Positions 1-8,193 of a stretch of DNA of 44,870 nt are shown here, one piece after another (the stretch's first letter is position 1; the number at the start of each line of letters is the position of its first letter). Origin of the DNA: SKVR01 sp037441525. GTDB taxonomy: Bacteria; Bacteroidota; Bacteroidia; Bacteroidales; UBA7960. The stretch spans positions 1-44,870 of the forward strand of contig JBBISA010000032.1 in the NCBI GenBank assembly GCA_037441525.1, in the 5' to 3' direction. The translations under genes and the position numbers were made by a program. The notes beneath the pieces were generated by a model. The model saw nothing but the letters and a program-made list of their open reading frames with translations. It was not told where the DNA came from and searched no databases.

Positions 1-108
1 ATTTGCTTTTAATTCTATCCTATTTTCATTATATTTGAAATACGTTTGATATAGAGCAATTTAAGAATTGTTTTATGAATCATTTCCCGGGTTAAAAAAA
101 AGTTTTTT

Positions 109-116
109 TATTTTTG
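109..116 (+). promoter_or_regulatory. -7 promoter element for the PUR-family gene
   Basis: The bases TATTTTTG match the Bacteroidota -7 consensus TAnnTTTG exactly. Transcription would begin near 122-124, giving a leader of about 20 bases before the ATG at 144. No convincing -33 TTG is seen at the right distance. The position argues against translation starting at the TTG at 114, which lies inside this element. Confidence 0.6.
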
Positions 117-143
117 CCCACAAATTTAAAAGGAGACAATATT

Positions 144-527
144 ATGAGTATGGATGATGTTGAAAAGAATCTGGAAAGCGATGGTTTATTTTCGAAGGCT
201 GTAAGGGCGGGGAAGAGAACATATTTCTTCGACGTAAAGTCTACCAGGTCAGGTGAAAATTACCTTACCATTACTGAAAGTAAAAAACGCTTTGAACAGC
301 AGAGTGGTAAGTTTTTCTACGAAAAACATAAGCTTTTCCTTTACCAGGAAGACTTTCAGAAGTTTTACAATGCCCTTACCCAGGCATTCGAATTTGTAAA
401 AACCGGAAAACTGCCTGAGTCTTACCTCAAGGAAATAGAAGATGAAGAGCTACGACGTAAGGAAAATGACTTCACCAATATCGATTTCGATGACCTTGGT
501 CGGAGAGACAGAGACAGTAATGATTAA
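144..527 (+). CDS. PUR-family (DUF3276) nucleic-acid-binding protein
   Basis: A 127-residue protein of the bacterial PUR/DUF3276 family, small single-stranded DNA/RNA-binding proteins with a Whirly-like fold, common in Bacteroidota and spirochaetes. The region LFSKAVRAGKRTYFFDVK, the middle block YLTITESKKRF and the segment FFYEKHKLFLYQEDFQKF are the family's typical strand-strand-helix blocks. The C-terminus is acidic and charged, ending in an Asp/Arg-rich tail. I chose ATG 144 because an AAAGGAGA ribosome-binding site sits at 129-136 and a TAnnTTTG promoter covers the upstream TTG alternative. The gene appears to be a single-gene transcript: it has its own promoter and a strong terminator at 551. 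Its exact nucleic-acid target is unknown. Confidence 0.85.
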   Translation: MSMDDVEKNLESDGLFSKAVRAGKRTYFFDVKSTRSGENYLTITESKKRFEQQSGKFFYEKHKLFLYQEDFQKFYNALTQAFEFVKTGKLPESYLKEIEDEELRRKENDFTNIDFDDLGRRDRDSND

Positions 528-550
528 AAGCCGGTTATGCGGATGTAATG

Positions 551-591
551 CAAAGAGTTGAAATGTTGATTTTCAGCTCTTTGTTTTTTTT
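551..591 (+). terminator. Rho-independent terminator after the PUR-family gene
   Basis: A 13-base arm at 551-563 pairs with 571-583 (one G-T pair) around a seven-base loop, followed by eight T at 584-591. It lies 24 bases after the stop codon and closes the transcript. Confidence 0.85.
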
Positions 592-663
592 ATAAGTCCT
601 TTTGGCCTTATTTCGATTGAAGGGATTTTTTTCACAAAAAGGTAGGTGATGCACTTTATATTG

Positions 664-671
664 TAAATTTG
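664..671 (+). promoter_or_regulatory. Candidate -7 element for the parAB operon
   Basis: TAAATTTG matches TAnnTTTG. It is the best promoter-like site between the terminator at 551-591 and parA. If used, it gives an unusually long leader of about 315 bases that contains the tandem hairpin repeats at 741-1002. No clear -33 element was found, so the assignment is moderate. Confidence 0.45.
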
Positions 672-740
672 CACTCTGTTCTCAAAAGGAATGAATCCGA
701 TTTTTCCGCCTTAATGTTCTGAATAATAATAGATTAACTT

Positions 741-1002
741 AGGATGAAACGAGCATGTTTTATCAGGCACAAACACCGAAGTAATAAAATTTTCCACATG
801 CGAGTTCTCCCACATTAGCGGGACAGGCTATCATCCCTTAACATTCAAATTTTATTATGATGAAACCCACATGTTTTTGCACAACACAAACACCGATGAG
901 AATAAGTTTTAAAACATGTATGGTTCCATCCGACCTTAACTTAAAAATTATTTACGGATGAAATATGAGTTTTTATTAAACACCACACTAATATGAGTAA
1001 AG
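741..1002 (+). repeat. Tandem imperfect hairpin repeats in the parA leader
   Basis: Two units of about 65 bases start at 741 and 857 and share GATGAAAC, CATGTTTT and ACAAACACCGA in the same order; a third, more degraded unit starts near 956 (GATGAAA, AGTTTTTATTAAACACC) and runs into the parA start. Unit 2 folds well: GATGAAACC (859-867) pairs with GGTTCCATC (922-930, one mismatch) and ACATGTTTT (869-877) pairs with AAAACATGT (911-919), leaving a 33-base loop with the shared ACAAACACCGA. Unit 1 has weaker arms: GGATGA 742-747 with TCATCC 831-836, and GCATG 753-757 with CATGC 797-801. The one-base length difference between units suggests conservation at the RNA or DNA level rather than peptide level. 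No consensus parS site was recognised. Function unknown. Confidence 0.6.
744..996 (+). other. Chain of short leader reading frames before parA
   Basis: Three small frames all begin ATG AAA, one in each repeat unit: 744-818 (24 codons plus stop), 860-961 (33 codons plus stop) and 958-996 (12 codons plus stop). The second stop overlaps the third start as ATGA at 958-961, and the third stop overlaps the parA start as ATGA at 993-996. This layout would allow translational coupling into parA, but the peptides are not similar beyond the first residues and ribosome-binding sites are weak, so they may be accidental by-products of the repeat. Confidence 0.3.
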
Positions 1003-1808
1003 TAATATCCATTGCAAATCAAAAAGGGGGCGTAGGGAAAACCACCACTGCCATTAACCTGGCTGCCAGCCTGGCGGTGCTCGAACACAAAACACTGCTC
1101 ATTGATGCCGACCCTCAGGCAAATGCTACCTCCGGTGTTGGTTTCGACCCCAAAGTGATTAAAACCAGTATCTACGAATGTATTATTGATGGTGTTGACC
1201 CCCGGAATATACTTTTAAATACCACTACGCCCAATCTCGACCTTATACCTGCCCACATCGACCTTGTTGGTGCCGAAATTGAAATGATAAACATGCCAAA
1301 CAGGGAAATGGTAATGAAAAAAGTGATTGAAAACGTAAGGAACGATTATGAGTTTGTGCTCATTGATTGCTCGCCATCTCTTGGCCTAATAACCGTTAAT
1401 GCCCTCACGGCCAGCGATTCGGTTATTGTTCCGGTTCAGTGCGAGTATTTTGCTCTCGAAGGTTTGGGTAAATTGCTCAATACAATAAAGATTGTTCAGT
1501 CACGTCTTAATCAGGGGCTTGAGATTGAGGGGATACTGCTTACCATGTACGACAACCGCCTGCGCCTGTCGAACCAGGTAGTGGAAGAAGTAAGAACCCA
1601 CTTTCAGGAACTGGTATTTGAAACCATTATCCAGCGAAATACAAAGCTGGGTGAAGCTCCCAGTTTTGGCGAAACTATCATTATGCACGATGCTCAGAGC
1701 AAAGGTGCACTCAATTACCTCAACCTTGCACGCGAAATACTTCAAAATAATAACCTTACACAGATAGGTGAAATAGAAAAAAACTTTAATTTCAATGATG
1801 AACACTAA
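993..1808 (+). CDS. parA: Chromosome-partitioning ATPase ParA (Soj)
   Basis: A 271-residue ParA/MinD-type ATPase that forms ATP-dependent dimers on the nucleoid and moves ParB-bound origins apart; it also often influences replication initiation. The deviant Walker A motif KGGVGKTT lies at residues 11-18 with both signature lysines, followed by the switch region LLIDADPQANAT and the Walker B-like FVLIDCSPSLG. The length is normal for a chromosomal Soj protein without an N-terminal DNA-binding domain. The ATG at 993 begins exactly at the conserved MxKVISIANQKGG start. It overlaps parB by 14 bases, which indicates co-translation. The leader carries unusual hairpin repeats. The presence of parAB suggests, but does not prove, that the replication origin is nearby. 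Confidence 0.97.
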   Translation: MSKVISIANQKGGVGKTTTAINLAASLAVLEHKTLLIDADPQANATSGVGFDPKVIKTSIYECIIDGVDPRNILLNTTTPNLDLIPAHIDLVGAEIEMINMPNREMVMKKVIENVRNDYEFVLIDCSPSLGLITVNALTASDSVIVPVQCEYFALEGLGKLLNTIKIVQSRLNQGLEIEGILLTMYDNRLRLSNQVVEEVRTHFQELVFETIIQRNTKLGEAPSFGETIIMHDAQSKGALNYLNLAREILQNNNLTQIGEIEKNFNFNDEH

Positions 1809-2718
1809 GAAAAGGGCTCTGGGCAAAGGACTGGGTGCCCTGCTCGATACCCCTGTTACAGAAATCCAACCCCGCTACGACATTGATAAAGACCTCCACG
1901 CGGTAGGTACTGTTGCACATGTTCCCCTCGACATGATTGAAAGCAACCCTTATCAGCCCCGGACCGATTTCGACCAGCAAGCTCTCGAAGAACTTGCTGT
2001 TTCCATAAGAGAACAGGGTGTAATTCAGCCTGTTACGGTAAGAAAAACACTCGATGGAAAGCTTCAGCTAATTTCAGGCGAACGGCGATGCAAAGCTGCG
2101 TTGATGGCTGGCTTAACCGATATCCCGGCTTATATTCGCATTGCCAACGACCAGGAAATGCGCGAGATGGCCATCGTTGAAAATATTCAACGCGAAAATC
2201 TCAATCCTATTGAAATTGCACTGGGTTATCAACAGCTAATTGAAGATTGCAAACTTACCCAGGAAATGCTGGCAGAAAGGCTCGGTAAATCAAGACCCTC
2301 CATTGCCAATCAACTCAGGTTGCTCAAACTGCCCGCCGAAATACAGATCGGCCTGCGCCAGGAACTCATCTCCACCGGACACGCACGAGCCCTTATTACA
2401 ATTGAAAATATCAATACTCAGCTCGAAATTTACCAGGATATTATTGCTCAAAACCTTTCTGTTCGAGATGTAGAAGAGATTGTTAAAACTCTGCATGAAA
2501 ACCAAACCGATGAAACTTCCGGACAAGAAAATGCCGTAAAACCTTCAAGACCAAAACTTAACGAACGTTTTGTGGATTTGCAGAAGGCTCTTACGGCTTA
2601 TTATGGTTCAAAAGTTCATATCAAGGCAAAACAGGATGGTAAAGGAAGCATTGTAATAAATTTCTCATCAGGCGAAGACCTTGAACGGATTCTGAACCTG
2701 GTTCAAAAACAGGATTAG
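1795..2718 (+). CDS. parB: Chromosome-partitioning protein ParB (Spo0J)
   Basis: A 307-residue ParB that binds parS sites, acts as a CTP-dependent DNA clamp and stimulates ParA. The N-terminus has the short ParA-interacting segment KKRALGKGLGALL, followed by the CTPase domain with the strand VPLDMIESNPYQPR and the nucleotide-binding motif GERR at residues 95-98, then ENIQRENLNP, and a helix-turn-helix with TQEMLAERLGKSRPSIANQLRLLKLP. A linker of about 20 polar residues leads to a C-terminal dimerisation domain. Two ATG codons are adjacent (1795 and 1798); either is possible. It overlaps parA by 14 bases, in the usual operon order. No parS-like 16-base palindrome was found within the window by eye. 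Confidence 0.97.
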   Translation: MMNTKKRALGKGLGALLDTPVTEIQPRYDIDKDLHAVGTVAHVPLDMIESNPYQPRTDFDQQALEELAVSIREQGVIQPVTVRKTLDGKLQLISGERRCKAALMAGLTDIPAYIRIANDQEMREMAIVENIQRENLNPIEIALGYQQLIEDCKLTQEMLAERLGKSRPSIANQLRLLKLPAEIQIGLRQELISTGHARALITIENINTQLEIYQDIIAQNLSVRDVEEIVKTLHENQTDETSGQENAVKPSRPKLNERFVDLQKALTAYYGSKVHIKAKQDGKGSIVINFSSGEDLERILNLVQKQD

Positions 2719-2798
2719 AGTTTACAGACGCACCAATTACGGTATTGAACGCTTTGTTACAAAATATAAAAGGTATTATTTACGAAGGGAGGCTGCTA

Positions 2799-3413
2799 AT
2801 GGCAGCCCTTACCGTTTTAATGATTATACTTGTCAATACAACAGCGCTTAATGCCCAGCAACCTGAAAGGCTTCCTGCCGGTGAGCCCTTACAAAGTTCA
2901 CAGTTTAGCAACCAGGAGCCTGATGAATCATCGGTTGTTGTAAAGAAAATTCATTCACCAATAAAGGCTACCATGCTTTCTGCTACCTTTCCCGGACTGG
3001 GGCAGGCCTATAACCGCAAATACTGGAAAATACCCATCCTCTATGGTGGTTTTGGAGGGGTTGTATACGCTTTCAACTTTAACAACAGCAGGTACCAGAC
3101 ATACCGCAAAGCATGGGTAGCGCGGGTTGATGGCAATCCTAATACTGTAGATGAATTTCCGAAATATGCAGGCGAGCAATTGCAACGAGCAACCAACTAT
3201 TATAGACGTAACCTTGAATTGACATACATTGTTGGTGCAGCACTTTACCTTTTAAACATTCTTGATGCCACCGTAGATGCACACCTGCTCGATTTTGATG
3301 TAGACGAAAACCTGAGCATGAAAATTACCCCGACTATTTTATCAAACGGCAATGGATTGAATTTAACGGGAAAATCTTCAATGGCCGGGGTAAAACTTAC
3401 TTTAAGTTTTTAA
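2799..3413 (+). CDS. DUF5683 exported/membrane protein
   Basis: A 204-residue protein of the DUF5683 family, which in Bacteroidota almost always sits between parB and dapB; the function is not known. An N-terminal hydrophobic stretch ending in NAQQ looks like a signal peptide typical of the phylum. After a polar linker comes KATMLSATFPGLGQAYNRKYWKIPI, the glycine-rich family block, a hydrophobic segment (VYAFNFNNSRYQTYRKAW) and a second hydrophobic segment (YIVGAALYLLNILDATVDAHL), with a strand-rich end. I prefer ATG 2799 to the upstream TTG at 2745 because GAAGGGAGG at 2784-2792 is a strong ribosome-binding site six bases before it. It follows parB by 80 bases on the same strand and is likely co-transcribed. 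Confidence 0.8.
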   Translation: MAALTVLMIILVNTTALNAQQPERLPAGEPLQSSQFSNQEPDESSVVVKKIHSPIKATMLSATFPGLGQAYNRKYWKIPILYGGFGGVVYAFNFNNSRYQTYRKAWVARVDGNPNTVDEFPKYAGEQLQRATNYYRRNLELTYIVGAALYLLNILDATVDAHLLDFDVDENLSMKITPTILSNGNGLNLTGKSSMAGVKLTLSF

Positions 3414-3486
3414 ACTTACAGGTATCCGTTTTTATTTTTTAAACGAAAGGTGGATTGTAAGAATAGTAATCAATGATTATAAACCA

Positions 3487-4215
3487 ATGAAAAACCTGAA
3501 AATTGCCATTATAGGATATGGAAGAATGGGCAAGGAAATTGAAAAATACGCCCTTGCCAGCGGTCATTCCATCCATGCCATCATAGACAATGACAACGAC
3601 TGGGAAACCAAACTTGAACAGTTGCAACAATCGGATGTGGCCATCGAGTTTACCATGCCATCGATTGTGGTTTCTAATCTTAAAAAGTTGATGGAACTGA
3701 ATGTACCTGTGGTAACAGGAACTACTGGCTGGTGGGAACAATTGCCCGACATTGAGCAATTTTGCGCCCGCTGTAATGCCAGTTTGTTTTATGCGTCAAA
3801 TTTCAGTATAGGGGTTAATCTGTTTTTTGCCCTAAACCGATATCTGGCAAACCTAATGAGCAATTTTAACCAGTATAGCCTTAGTCTTGAAGAAACACAT
3901 CACACACAAAAACTTGATGCCCCCAGTGGAACAGCTATCAGTATGGTAAAGGATATAGTGAAACATCATAAAGGTATCACCGGATGGAAATTTGCCACCG
4001 AAGCACCGTCAACCGATGAAATTGCTGTTACGGCTCATCGCATCGAAAATGTAACCGGAACCCATAAACTTATATACAAATCAGAAATCGATACAATTTC
4101 TATAGAACATATCGCCCACAACCGGGAGGGATTTGCCCGCGGTGCCTTGCTTGCAGCCCAATGGTTGCCAGGCCGCAAAGGAGTTTTCACCATGAACGAT
4201 TTACTTAAACTTTAA
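3487..4215 (+). CDS. dapB: 4-hydroxy-tetrahydrodipicolinate reductase
   Basis: A 242-residue DapB that reduces 4-hydroxy-tetrahydrodipicolinate to tetrahydrodipicolinate with NAD(P)H, a step in lysine and diaminopimelate synthesis in the cytoplasm. The Rossmann glycine motif GYGRMG is at residues 9-14, the nucleotide-proximal TGTTGW follows, and the substrate site shows the paired histidines and catalytic lysine in EETHHTQKLDAPSGTA. The C-terminal strand EHIAHNREGFARGAL is also typical. The length is slightly short compared with proteobacterial enzymes, as usual in Bacteroidota. It lies 73 bases after the DUF5683 gene and 13 bases before lepB, so the segment is probably one operon. No strong ribosome-binding site is visible, which is common in this phylum. 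Confidence 0.95.
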   Translation: MKNLKIAIIGYGRMGKEIEKYALASGHSIHAIIDNDNDWETKLEQLQQSDVAIEFTMPSIVVSNLKKLMELNVPVVTGTTGWWEQLPDIEQFCARCNASLFYASNFSIGVNLFFALNRYLANLMSNFNQYSLSLEETHHTQKLDAPSGTAISMVKDIVKHHKGITGWKFATEAPSTDEIAVTAHRIENVTGTHKLIYKSEIDTISIEHIAHNREGFARGALLAAQWLPGRKGVFTMNDLLKL

Positions 4216-4228
4216 TACATTTCTCATT

Positions 4229-5737
4229 ATGAGCATTTACATGATTCTGAGCCTGTTGTTCTTTTTGCTTAGCGCAGCAGGCTTGTGGAGAATTTTCGAA
4301 AAAGCCGGACACAAAGGCTGGGAAGCTATTGTACCATTTTATAATTTCTATATCTGGCTCAAAATCATTAAGAAACCACTCTGGTGGTATATATTCATTG
4401 TTTTTCCTTACATCAATGTATTCACATTGCTTTTGATGGTGGTAGAAACCCTGAAATGTTTTCGTAAGGATGGATTGGGTGAACAGGCGCTTGGAGTTTT
4501 ATTTCCCTTCATTTTTCTGTTTTATCTGGGCTTTTCGCCGAAAGAGCAATATACTCATCCCGACAAATTACCGGTAATAAAAAAGAGCGGGTTTCGTGAA
4601 TGGGCCGATGCACTGATTTTTGCTGTGATTGCTGCTACCATTATCCGCACCTTTTTTATCGAAGCTTACACTATTCCTACCTCATCCATGGAAAAATCGC
4701 TTCTTGTTGGCGACTACCTGTTCGTAAGCAAAATGAGTTACGGGCCACGGGTTCCTCTTACCCCTATTGCTTTCCCGTTTGCTCATCACACATTGCCATT
4801 AACTGAAAGCACAAAATCTTATGTTGAATGGGTTAAACTGCCCTATTACCGGTTCCCCGGTTTCAGAACAATTGCAAACAACGATGTAGTAGTTTTCAAT
4901 TATCCTGATGGCGATACACTCAGTGTTAAACTGCAGAGCAATGTCAGTTACCACAGCCTGGTGAGAGATTTTGGCCGTGAAGATGTACACAGCAATCCCG
5001 ATCGCTTTGGCGAAATCATTGCACGGCCGGTTGATAAAAGGGAAAACTTCATTAAAAGATGTGTTGGAATTCCCGGAGATACTCTTCAAATCGTTGACGG
5101 ACAGATAATGATTAACGGAGAAAAATTGCCTGTTATAGGCAAAGTTCAATACAACTATCATGTTGTTACTGATGGTTCACGTCTTCATCCTCGCATACTC
5201 GACCGGCTTGATATTACAGAAGCACGTATGGTGAGCAATACTGAATATGTTATTCCTATGACAGATGAAGTAGCTCATGCCCTGGCATCAGAAGGTATTA
5301 TAAGGAACGTAAGAAAGATGATAAAACCTGCCAACTACCACGAAAAGCACATATTCCCGTTTCATGAAAATTATCCGTGGAATGAAGATAACTTCGGACC
5401 TCTATTTATACCCTACAAAGGTGCTATCGTTAATATTTCAAAAGACAACATTATGCTCTACGAGCGTATTATAACTGCCTACGAGCATAATAAACTGGAT
5501 GTAACCGACGAGGGTATTTTTATTAATGGTCAAAAAGCTGATAGTTATACTTTTAAAATGGATTACTACTGGCTGGTAGGTGATAACCGGCACAATTCAG
5601 CCGATTCGAGGTACTGGGGATTTGTACCCGAAGACCATGTAGTTGGAAGGGCTTTATTTGTGTGGCTTTCTATTGACAAGAACAAATCGTTCATCGACAA
5701 AATCCGCTTTAACAAAACATTCCGGACGATAAAATAA
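4229..5737 (+). CDS. lepB: Signal peptidase I with N-terminal DUF5684 membrane domain
   Basis: A 502-residue type I signal peptidase that cleaves signal peptides of exported proteins on the outer face of the inner membrane. Residues 1-105 form a DUF5684-like domain with about three membrane segments (including GHKGWEAIVPFYNFYIWLKI), a fusion seen in many Bacteroidota. Another membrane segment near 125-142 precedes the catalytic box IPTSSMEKSLLVGDYLFVSK, with nucleophile Ser153, and the general base Lys276 in FIKRCVGIPGDTL. A long insert separates this from the final box GDNRHNSADSRYWGFVPEDHVVGRA. The insert makes the protein much longer than E. coli LepB (324 residues) but is usual here. It is the last gene of the par-dap-lep group and is followed by a strong terminator. 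Confidence 0.95.
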   Translation: MSIYMILSLLFFLLSAAGLWRIFEKAGHKGWEAIVPFYNFYIWLKIIKKPLWWYIFIVFPYINVFTLLLMVVETLKCFRKDGLGEQALGVLFPFIFLFYLGFSPKEQYTHPDKLPVIKKSGFREWADALIFAVIAATIIRTFFIEAYTIPTSSMEKSLLVGDYLFVSKMSYGPRVPLTPIAFPFAHHTLPLTESTKSYVEWVKLPYYRFPGFRTIANNDVVVFNYPDGDTLSVKLQSNVSYHSLVRDFGREDVHSNPDRFGEIIARPVDKRENFIKRCVGIPGDTLQIVDGQIMINGEKLPVIGKVQYNYHVVTDGSRLHPRILDRLDITEARMVSNTEYVIPMTDEVAHALASEGIIRNVRKMIKPANYHEKHIFPFHENYPWNEDNFGPLFIPYKGAIVNISKDNIMLYERIITAYEHNKLDVTDEGIFINGQKADSYTFKMDYYWLVGDNRHNSADSRYWGFVPEDHVVGRALFVWLSIDKNKSFIDKIRFNKTFRTIK

Positions 5738-5759
5738 ACCCTCTTGGGCTAAAGTACAG

Positions 5760-5808
5760 GGTGATAAAAGTATGCTAACAGATGAAGTTACTTTTATCAC
5801 CTTTTTCT
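5760..5808 (+). terminator. Rho-independent terminator after lepB
   Basis: A perfect 13-base inverted repeat, GGTGATAAAAGTA at 5760-5772 and its complement at 5789-5801, encloses a 16-base loop and is followed by a T-rich run. It ends the parA-to-lepB transcript. The rest of the 298-base gap up to 6036 is AT-rich; only a weak TAnnTTTA-like promoter at 5950-5957 is seen. Confidence 0.85.
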
Positions 5809-6035
5809 TATCTGGATAACCCGGATTAATCGGCTTTTTTGTTAAAAAAAAAACTGTTTACCGATAAGTTATTTTCAATCAGTTCTTTAACATTTTGTTA
5901 TATTTCAGTATTTCTTGAAAATGCTTCAATAAAACTGATTCAATTTAGTTACTTTTACAGCCGAAAAAATTCCCCGTTCCCAATTTTTTATCTGCTTTAA
6001 AATCAATTCCTAATTACTGAAACTTAACATCTGAA

Positions 6036-7433
6036 ATGAAGAACAAATACATTGACCTTATTGAACAAACCTTCGAATTTCCGCAGGAAGAATTTAAGGT
6101 GGTTGATAATGAACTGTATTTTCACGATATATGCTTAATGGATATCATAAAACAATATGGTACTCCGTTAAAAATCAGTTACCTGCCCAAGATTAGCCAG
6201 CAAATTCAGAAAGCAAAAAGGCTTTTCCACGTAGCCATGGCAAAAGTTGATTATGAAGGAAGTTACAATTACTGCTATTGCACCAAAAGCAGTCATTTTT
6301 CTTTTGTTCTGGAAGAGGCACTTAAAAATGATATTCATTTGGAAACCTCTTCAGCATTTGATATATATATAGTTGAAGAACTGTTTAATATCGGGCAAAT
6401 TGATAAAAACAAATTCATTGTTTGCAACGGTTTTAAAAAGCCACTTTATACCCAGAAGATTTGCGAACTTATCAACAATGGCTTTGAAAACACTATTCCG
6501 GTAATTGATAACAAGCGCGAATTCGACTCATACAACGAATTGCTTGATAAGGGGAAAAAGTGTAAATTAGGCATAAGAATCGCTTCAGAAGAAGAGCCTT
6601 TGTTCGAATTCTACACATCAAGGCTTGGTATCCGCTACAACGATGTTTTGCCATATTACCGCGAAAAAATCCAGAACAATCCGAAGTTCGAATTGAAAAT
6701 GCTCCATTTTTTTATCAATACCGGCATTAAGGACACGGCCTACTACTGGAATGAGCTCCATAAATGTGTTAACGTGTATTGCGAGTTGAAGAAAATTTGT
6801 CCCGAGCTCGATACCCTCAATATTGGTGGAGGATTTCCGGTTAAAAACTCTCTGGCTTTTGATTATGACTACGAATACATGACTGAGGAGATAGTGGCCC
6901 AAATAAAGAATATCTGCAAACAGAACGACGTTCCTGAACCTGATATCTTTACTGAGTTTGGCGGTTTTACGGTAGGTGAAAGTGGTGCTGTGCTTTATTC
7001 AGTTCTTGATCAGAAACAGCAGAATGACCGGGAGCTCTGGAATATGATCGACAGCAGTTTTATGACTACACTGCCCGACATTTGGGCATTGAAACAGAGG
7101 TTTATTTTATTGGCCATCAACAATTGGGATTATGAATATCAGCGTGTTAACCTCGGAGGCCTTACTTGCGACAGTATGGACTATTACAATGCTGAAGCAC
7201 ATTCAAATGCCGTTTTCCTACCAAAGATAATTGATGGGGTTCAGCAATACATTGGCATGTTCCATACGGGCGCATATCAGGAAAGCTTAGGTGGCTTTGG
7301 CGGATTGCAGCATTGCCTGATTCCGGCACCCAAAATGGTAATTATTGACCGCGATGAGGATGGTGAATACACCACCAAGCTATTTGCCAAGGAGCAAAGT
7401 TTCAAATCGATGCTTAAAACCCTCGGATACTGA
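6036..7433 (+). CDS. Arginine-decarboxylase-like fold III PLP enzyme
   Basis: A 465-residue fold-type III, PLP-dependent decarboxylase of the alanine-racemase/ornithine-decarboxylase superfamily, closest in my judgement to the short arginine decarboxylases of Bacteroidota that make agmatine for polyamines. The PLP lysine is Lys84 in CYCTKSSHF; the phosphate-binding glycine loop is NIGGGFPVKNS; FTEFGGFTVGESGAVLYSV is the second phosphate/sheet block; and LTCDSMDYY near residue 390 carries the Cys-Asp active-site pair contributed across the dimer. The protein is far shorter than the 630-residue SpeA type. Agmatinase usually lies next to it in flavobacteria but is not here. Substrate identity (arginine versus lysine, diaminopimelate or carboxynorspermidine) is inferred from resemblance only. 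Confidence 0.75.
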   Translation: MKNKYIDLIEQTFEFPQEEFKVVDNELYFHDICLMDIIKQYGTPLKISYLPKISQQIQKAKRLFHVAMAKVDYEGSYNYCYCTKSSHFSFVLEEALKNDIHLETSSAFDIYIVEELFNIGQIDKNKFIVCNGFKKPLYTQKICELINNGFENTIPVIDNKREFDSYNELLDKGKKCKLGIRIASEEEPLFEFYTSRLGIRYNDVLPYYREKIQNNPKFELKMLHFFINTGIKDTAYYWNELHKCVNVYCELKKICPELDTLNIGGGFPVKNSLAFDYDYEYMTEEIVAQIKNICKQNDVPEPDIFTEFGGFTVGESGAVLYSVLDQKQQNDRELWNMIDSSFMTTLPDIWALKQRFILLAINNWDYEYQRVNLGGLTCDSMDYYNAEAHSNAVFLPKIIDGVQQYIGMFHTGAYQESLGGFGGLQHCLIPAPKMVIIDRDEDGEYTTKLFAKEQSFKSMLKTLGY

Positions 7434-7486
7434 AACCTGCGACACTATTCATACGTAAAGGGTTGTATAAACATAATACCGGCTCA

Positions 7487-8179
7487 ATGTTATCAATCAG
7501 ACAAATGCGCATTTTCACAGTTTTTTTGGTGCTGTTTTTAAGTACCGGAGCACTAAACGCTCAAAAAATCCTTCGTGGCAAATTGGTTTATAATATTTCC
7601 TATCAAGGCAGTACTGTTGACCTTGCAGAGTTGCAGGAACTGCCTGTAAGAGCGATTGTTCTGACCAAAAAAAATCTCATCAGAGCTGAGTTAAGTGGAA
7701 ACAACGCCGGGTTGTTTCAGATAAAAATTACTGACGGCAATACCCGGGAAGTATCTACAATGCTCGAAATTCTTCGCGAGAAGTATGTTATAAAACGCAA
7801 TTTCCAGGAAATCCAAAATGCTTTGCGCAATATGCCACAGCCCGAATTGGAGTTTACCAATGAAACCAAAGAAATTCTTGGCTATACCTGCAAAAAAGCT
7901 GTTGCCCGCACAACTGATATGTTTGGGGTAGAACATGAATCGGTGATTTGGTATACCCCTGAAATTTCGGGTGCTGCATTTAACTTCGATTCACCCTACC
8001 ATGAAATTCCGGGGTTGATGCTTGAGTATGAAATGCGTGTGGGCCAATTGAATATACGCTATGAAATTCAGTCAATTAGCCGGAGACTGTTCATAGGTGG
8101 CCGCAAATTTTATGTAACACGCGATTACCAGGTGGTTACATACGAAGAGCTCAGGGCAAGACTTCAGGGGAATTTCTGA
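7487..8179 (+). CDS. GLPGLI-type exported protein
   Basis: A protein of about 230 residues that resembles the GLPGLI/DUF4412 families of Bacteroidota exported proteins. The N-terminus is a signal peptide ending in TGALNAQ. The body is strand-rich; EILGYTCKKAVA, a WYTPEI motif and the block SPYHEIPGLMLEYE, which corresponds to the family-naming GLPGLI segment, all appear in the usual order. The function is unknown; such proteins are probably periplasmic or surface-associated. The start is uncertain among ATG 7487, ATG 7505 and TTG 7463; I took 7487 because it keeps a complete signal peptide. It lies 53 bases after the decarboxylase on the same strand and ends 14 bases from the convergent DUF4956 gene. 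Confidence 0.7.
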   Translation: MLSIRQMRIFTVFLVLFLSTGALNAQKILRGKLVYNISYQGSTVDLAELQELPVRAIVLTKKNLIRAELSGNNAGLFQIKITDGNTREVSTMLEILREKYVIKRNFQEIQNALRNMPQPELEFTNETKEILGYTCKKAVARTTDMFGVEHESVIWYTPEISGAAFNFDSPYHEIPGLMLEYEMRVGQLNIRYEIQSISRRLFIGGRKFYVTRDYQVVTYEELRARLQGNF

Positions 8180-8193
8180 TAAACATCCGGTTA

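Noticed and set aside
114..143. TTG at 114 as the start of the PUR-family gene
   Set aside because: It lies within an exact -7 promoter element, and a good ribosome-binding site precedes ATG 144.
741..930. The parA leader repeats as parS sites or a CRISPR array
   Set aside because: They do not match the parS palindrome TGTTTCACGTGAAACA, and two to three unequal, diverged units without spacers of uniform length do not form a CRISPR array.
5950..5957. TACTTTTA as a promoter for the decarboxylase gene
   Set aside because: It is one base off the consensus, with no -33 element at a suitable distance; kept only as a remark.
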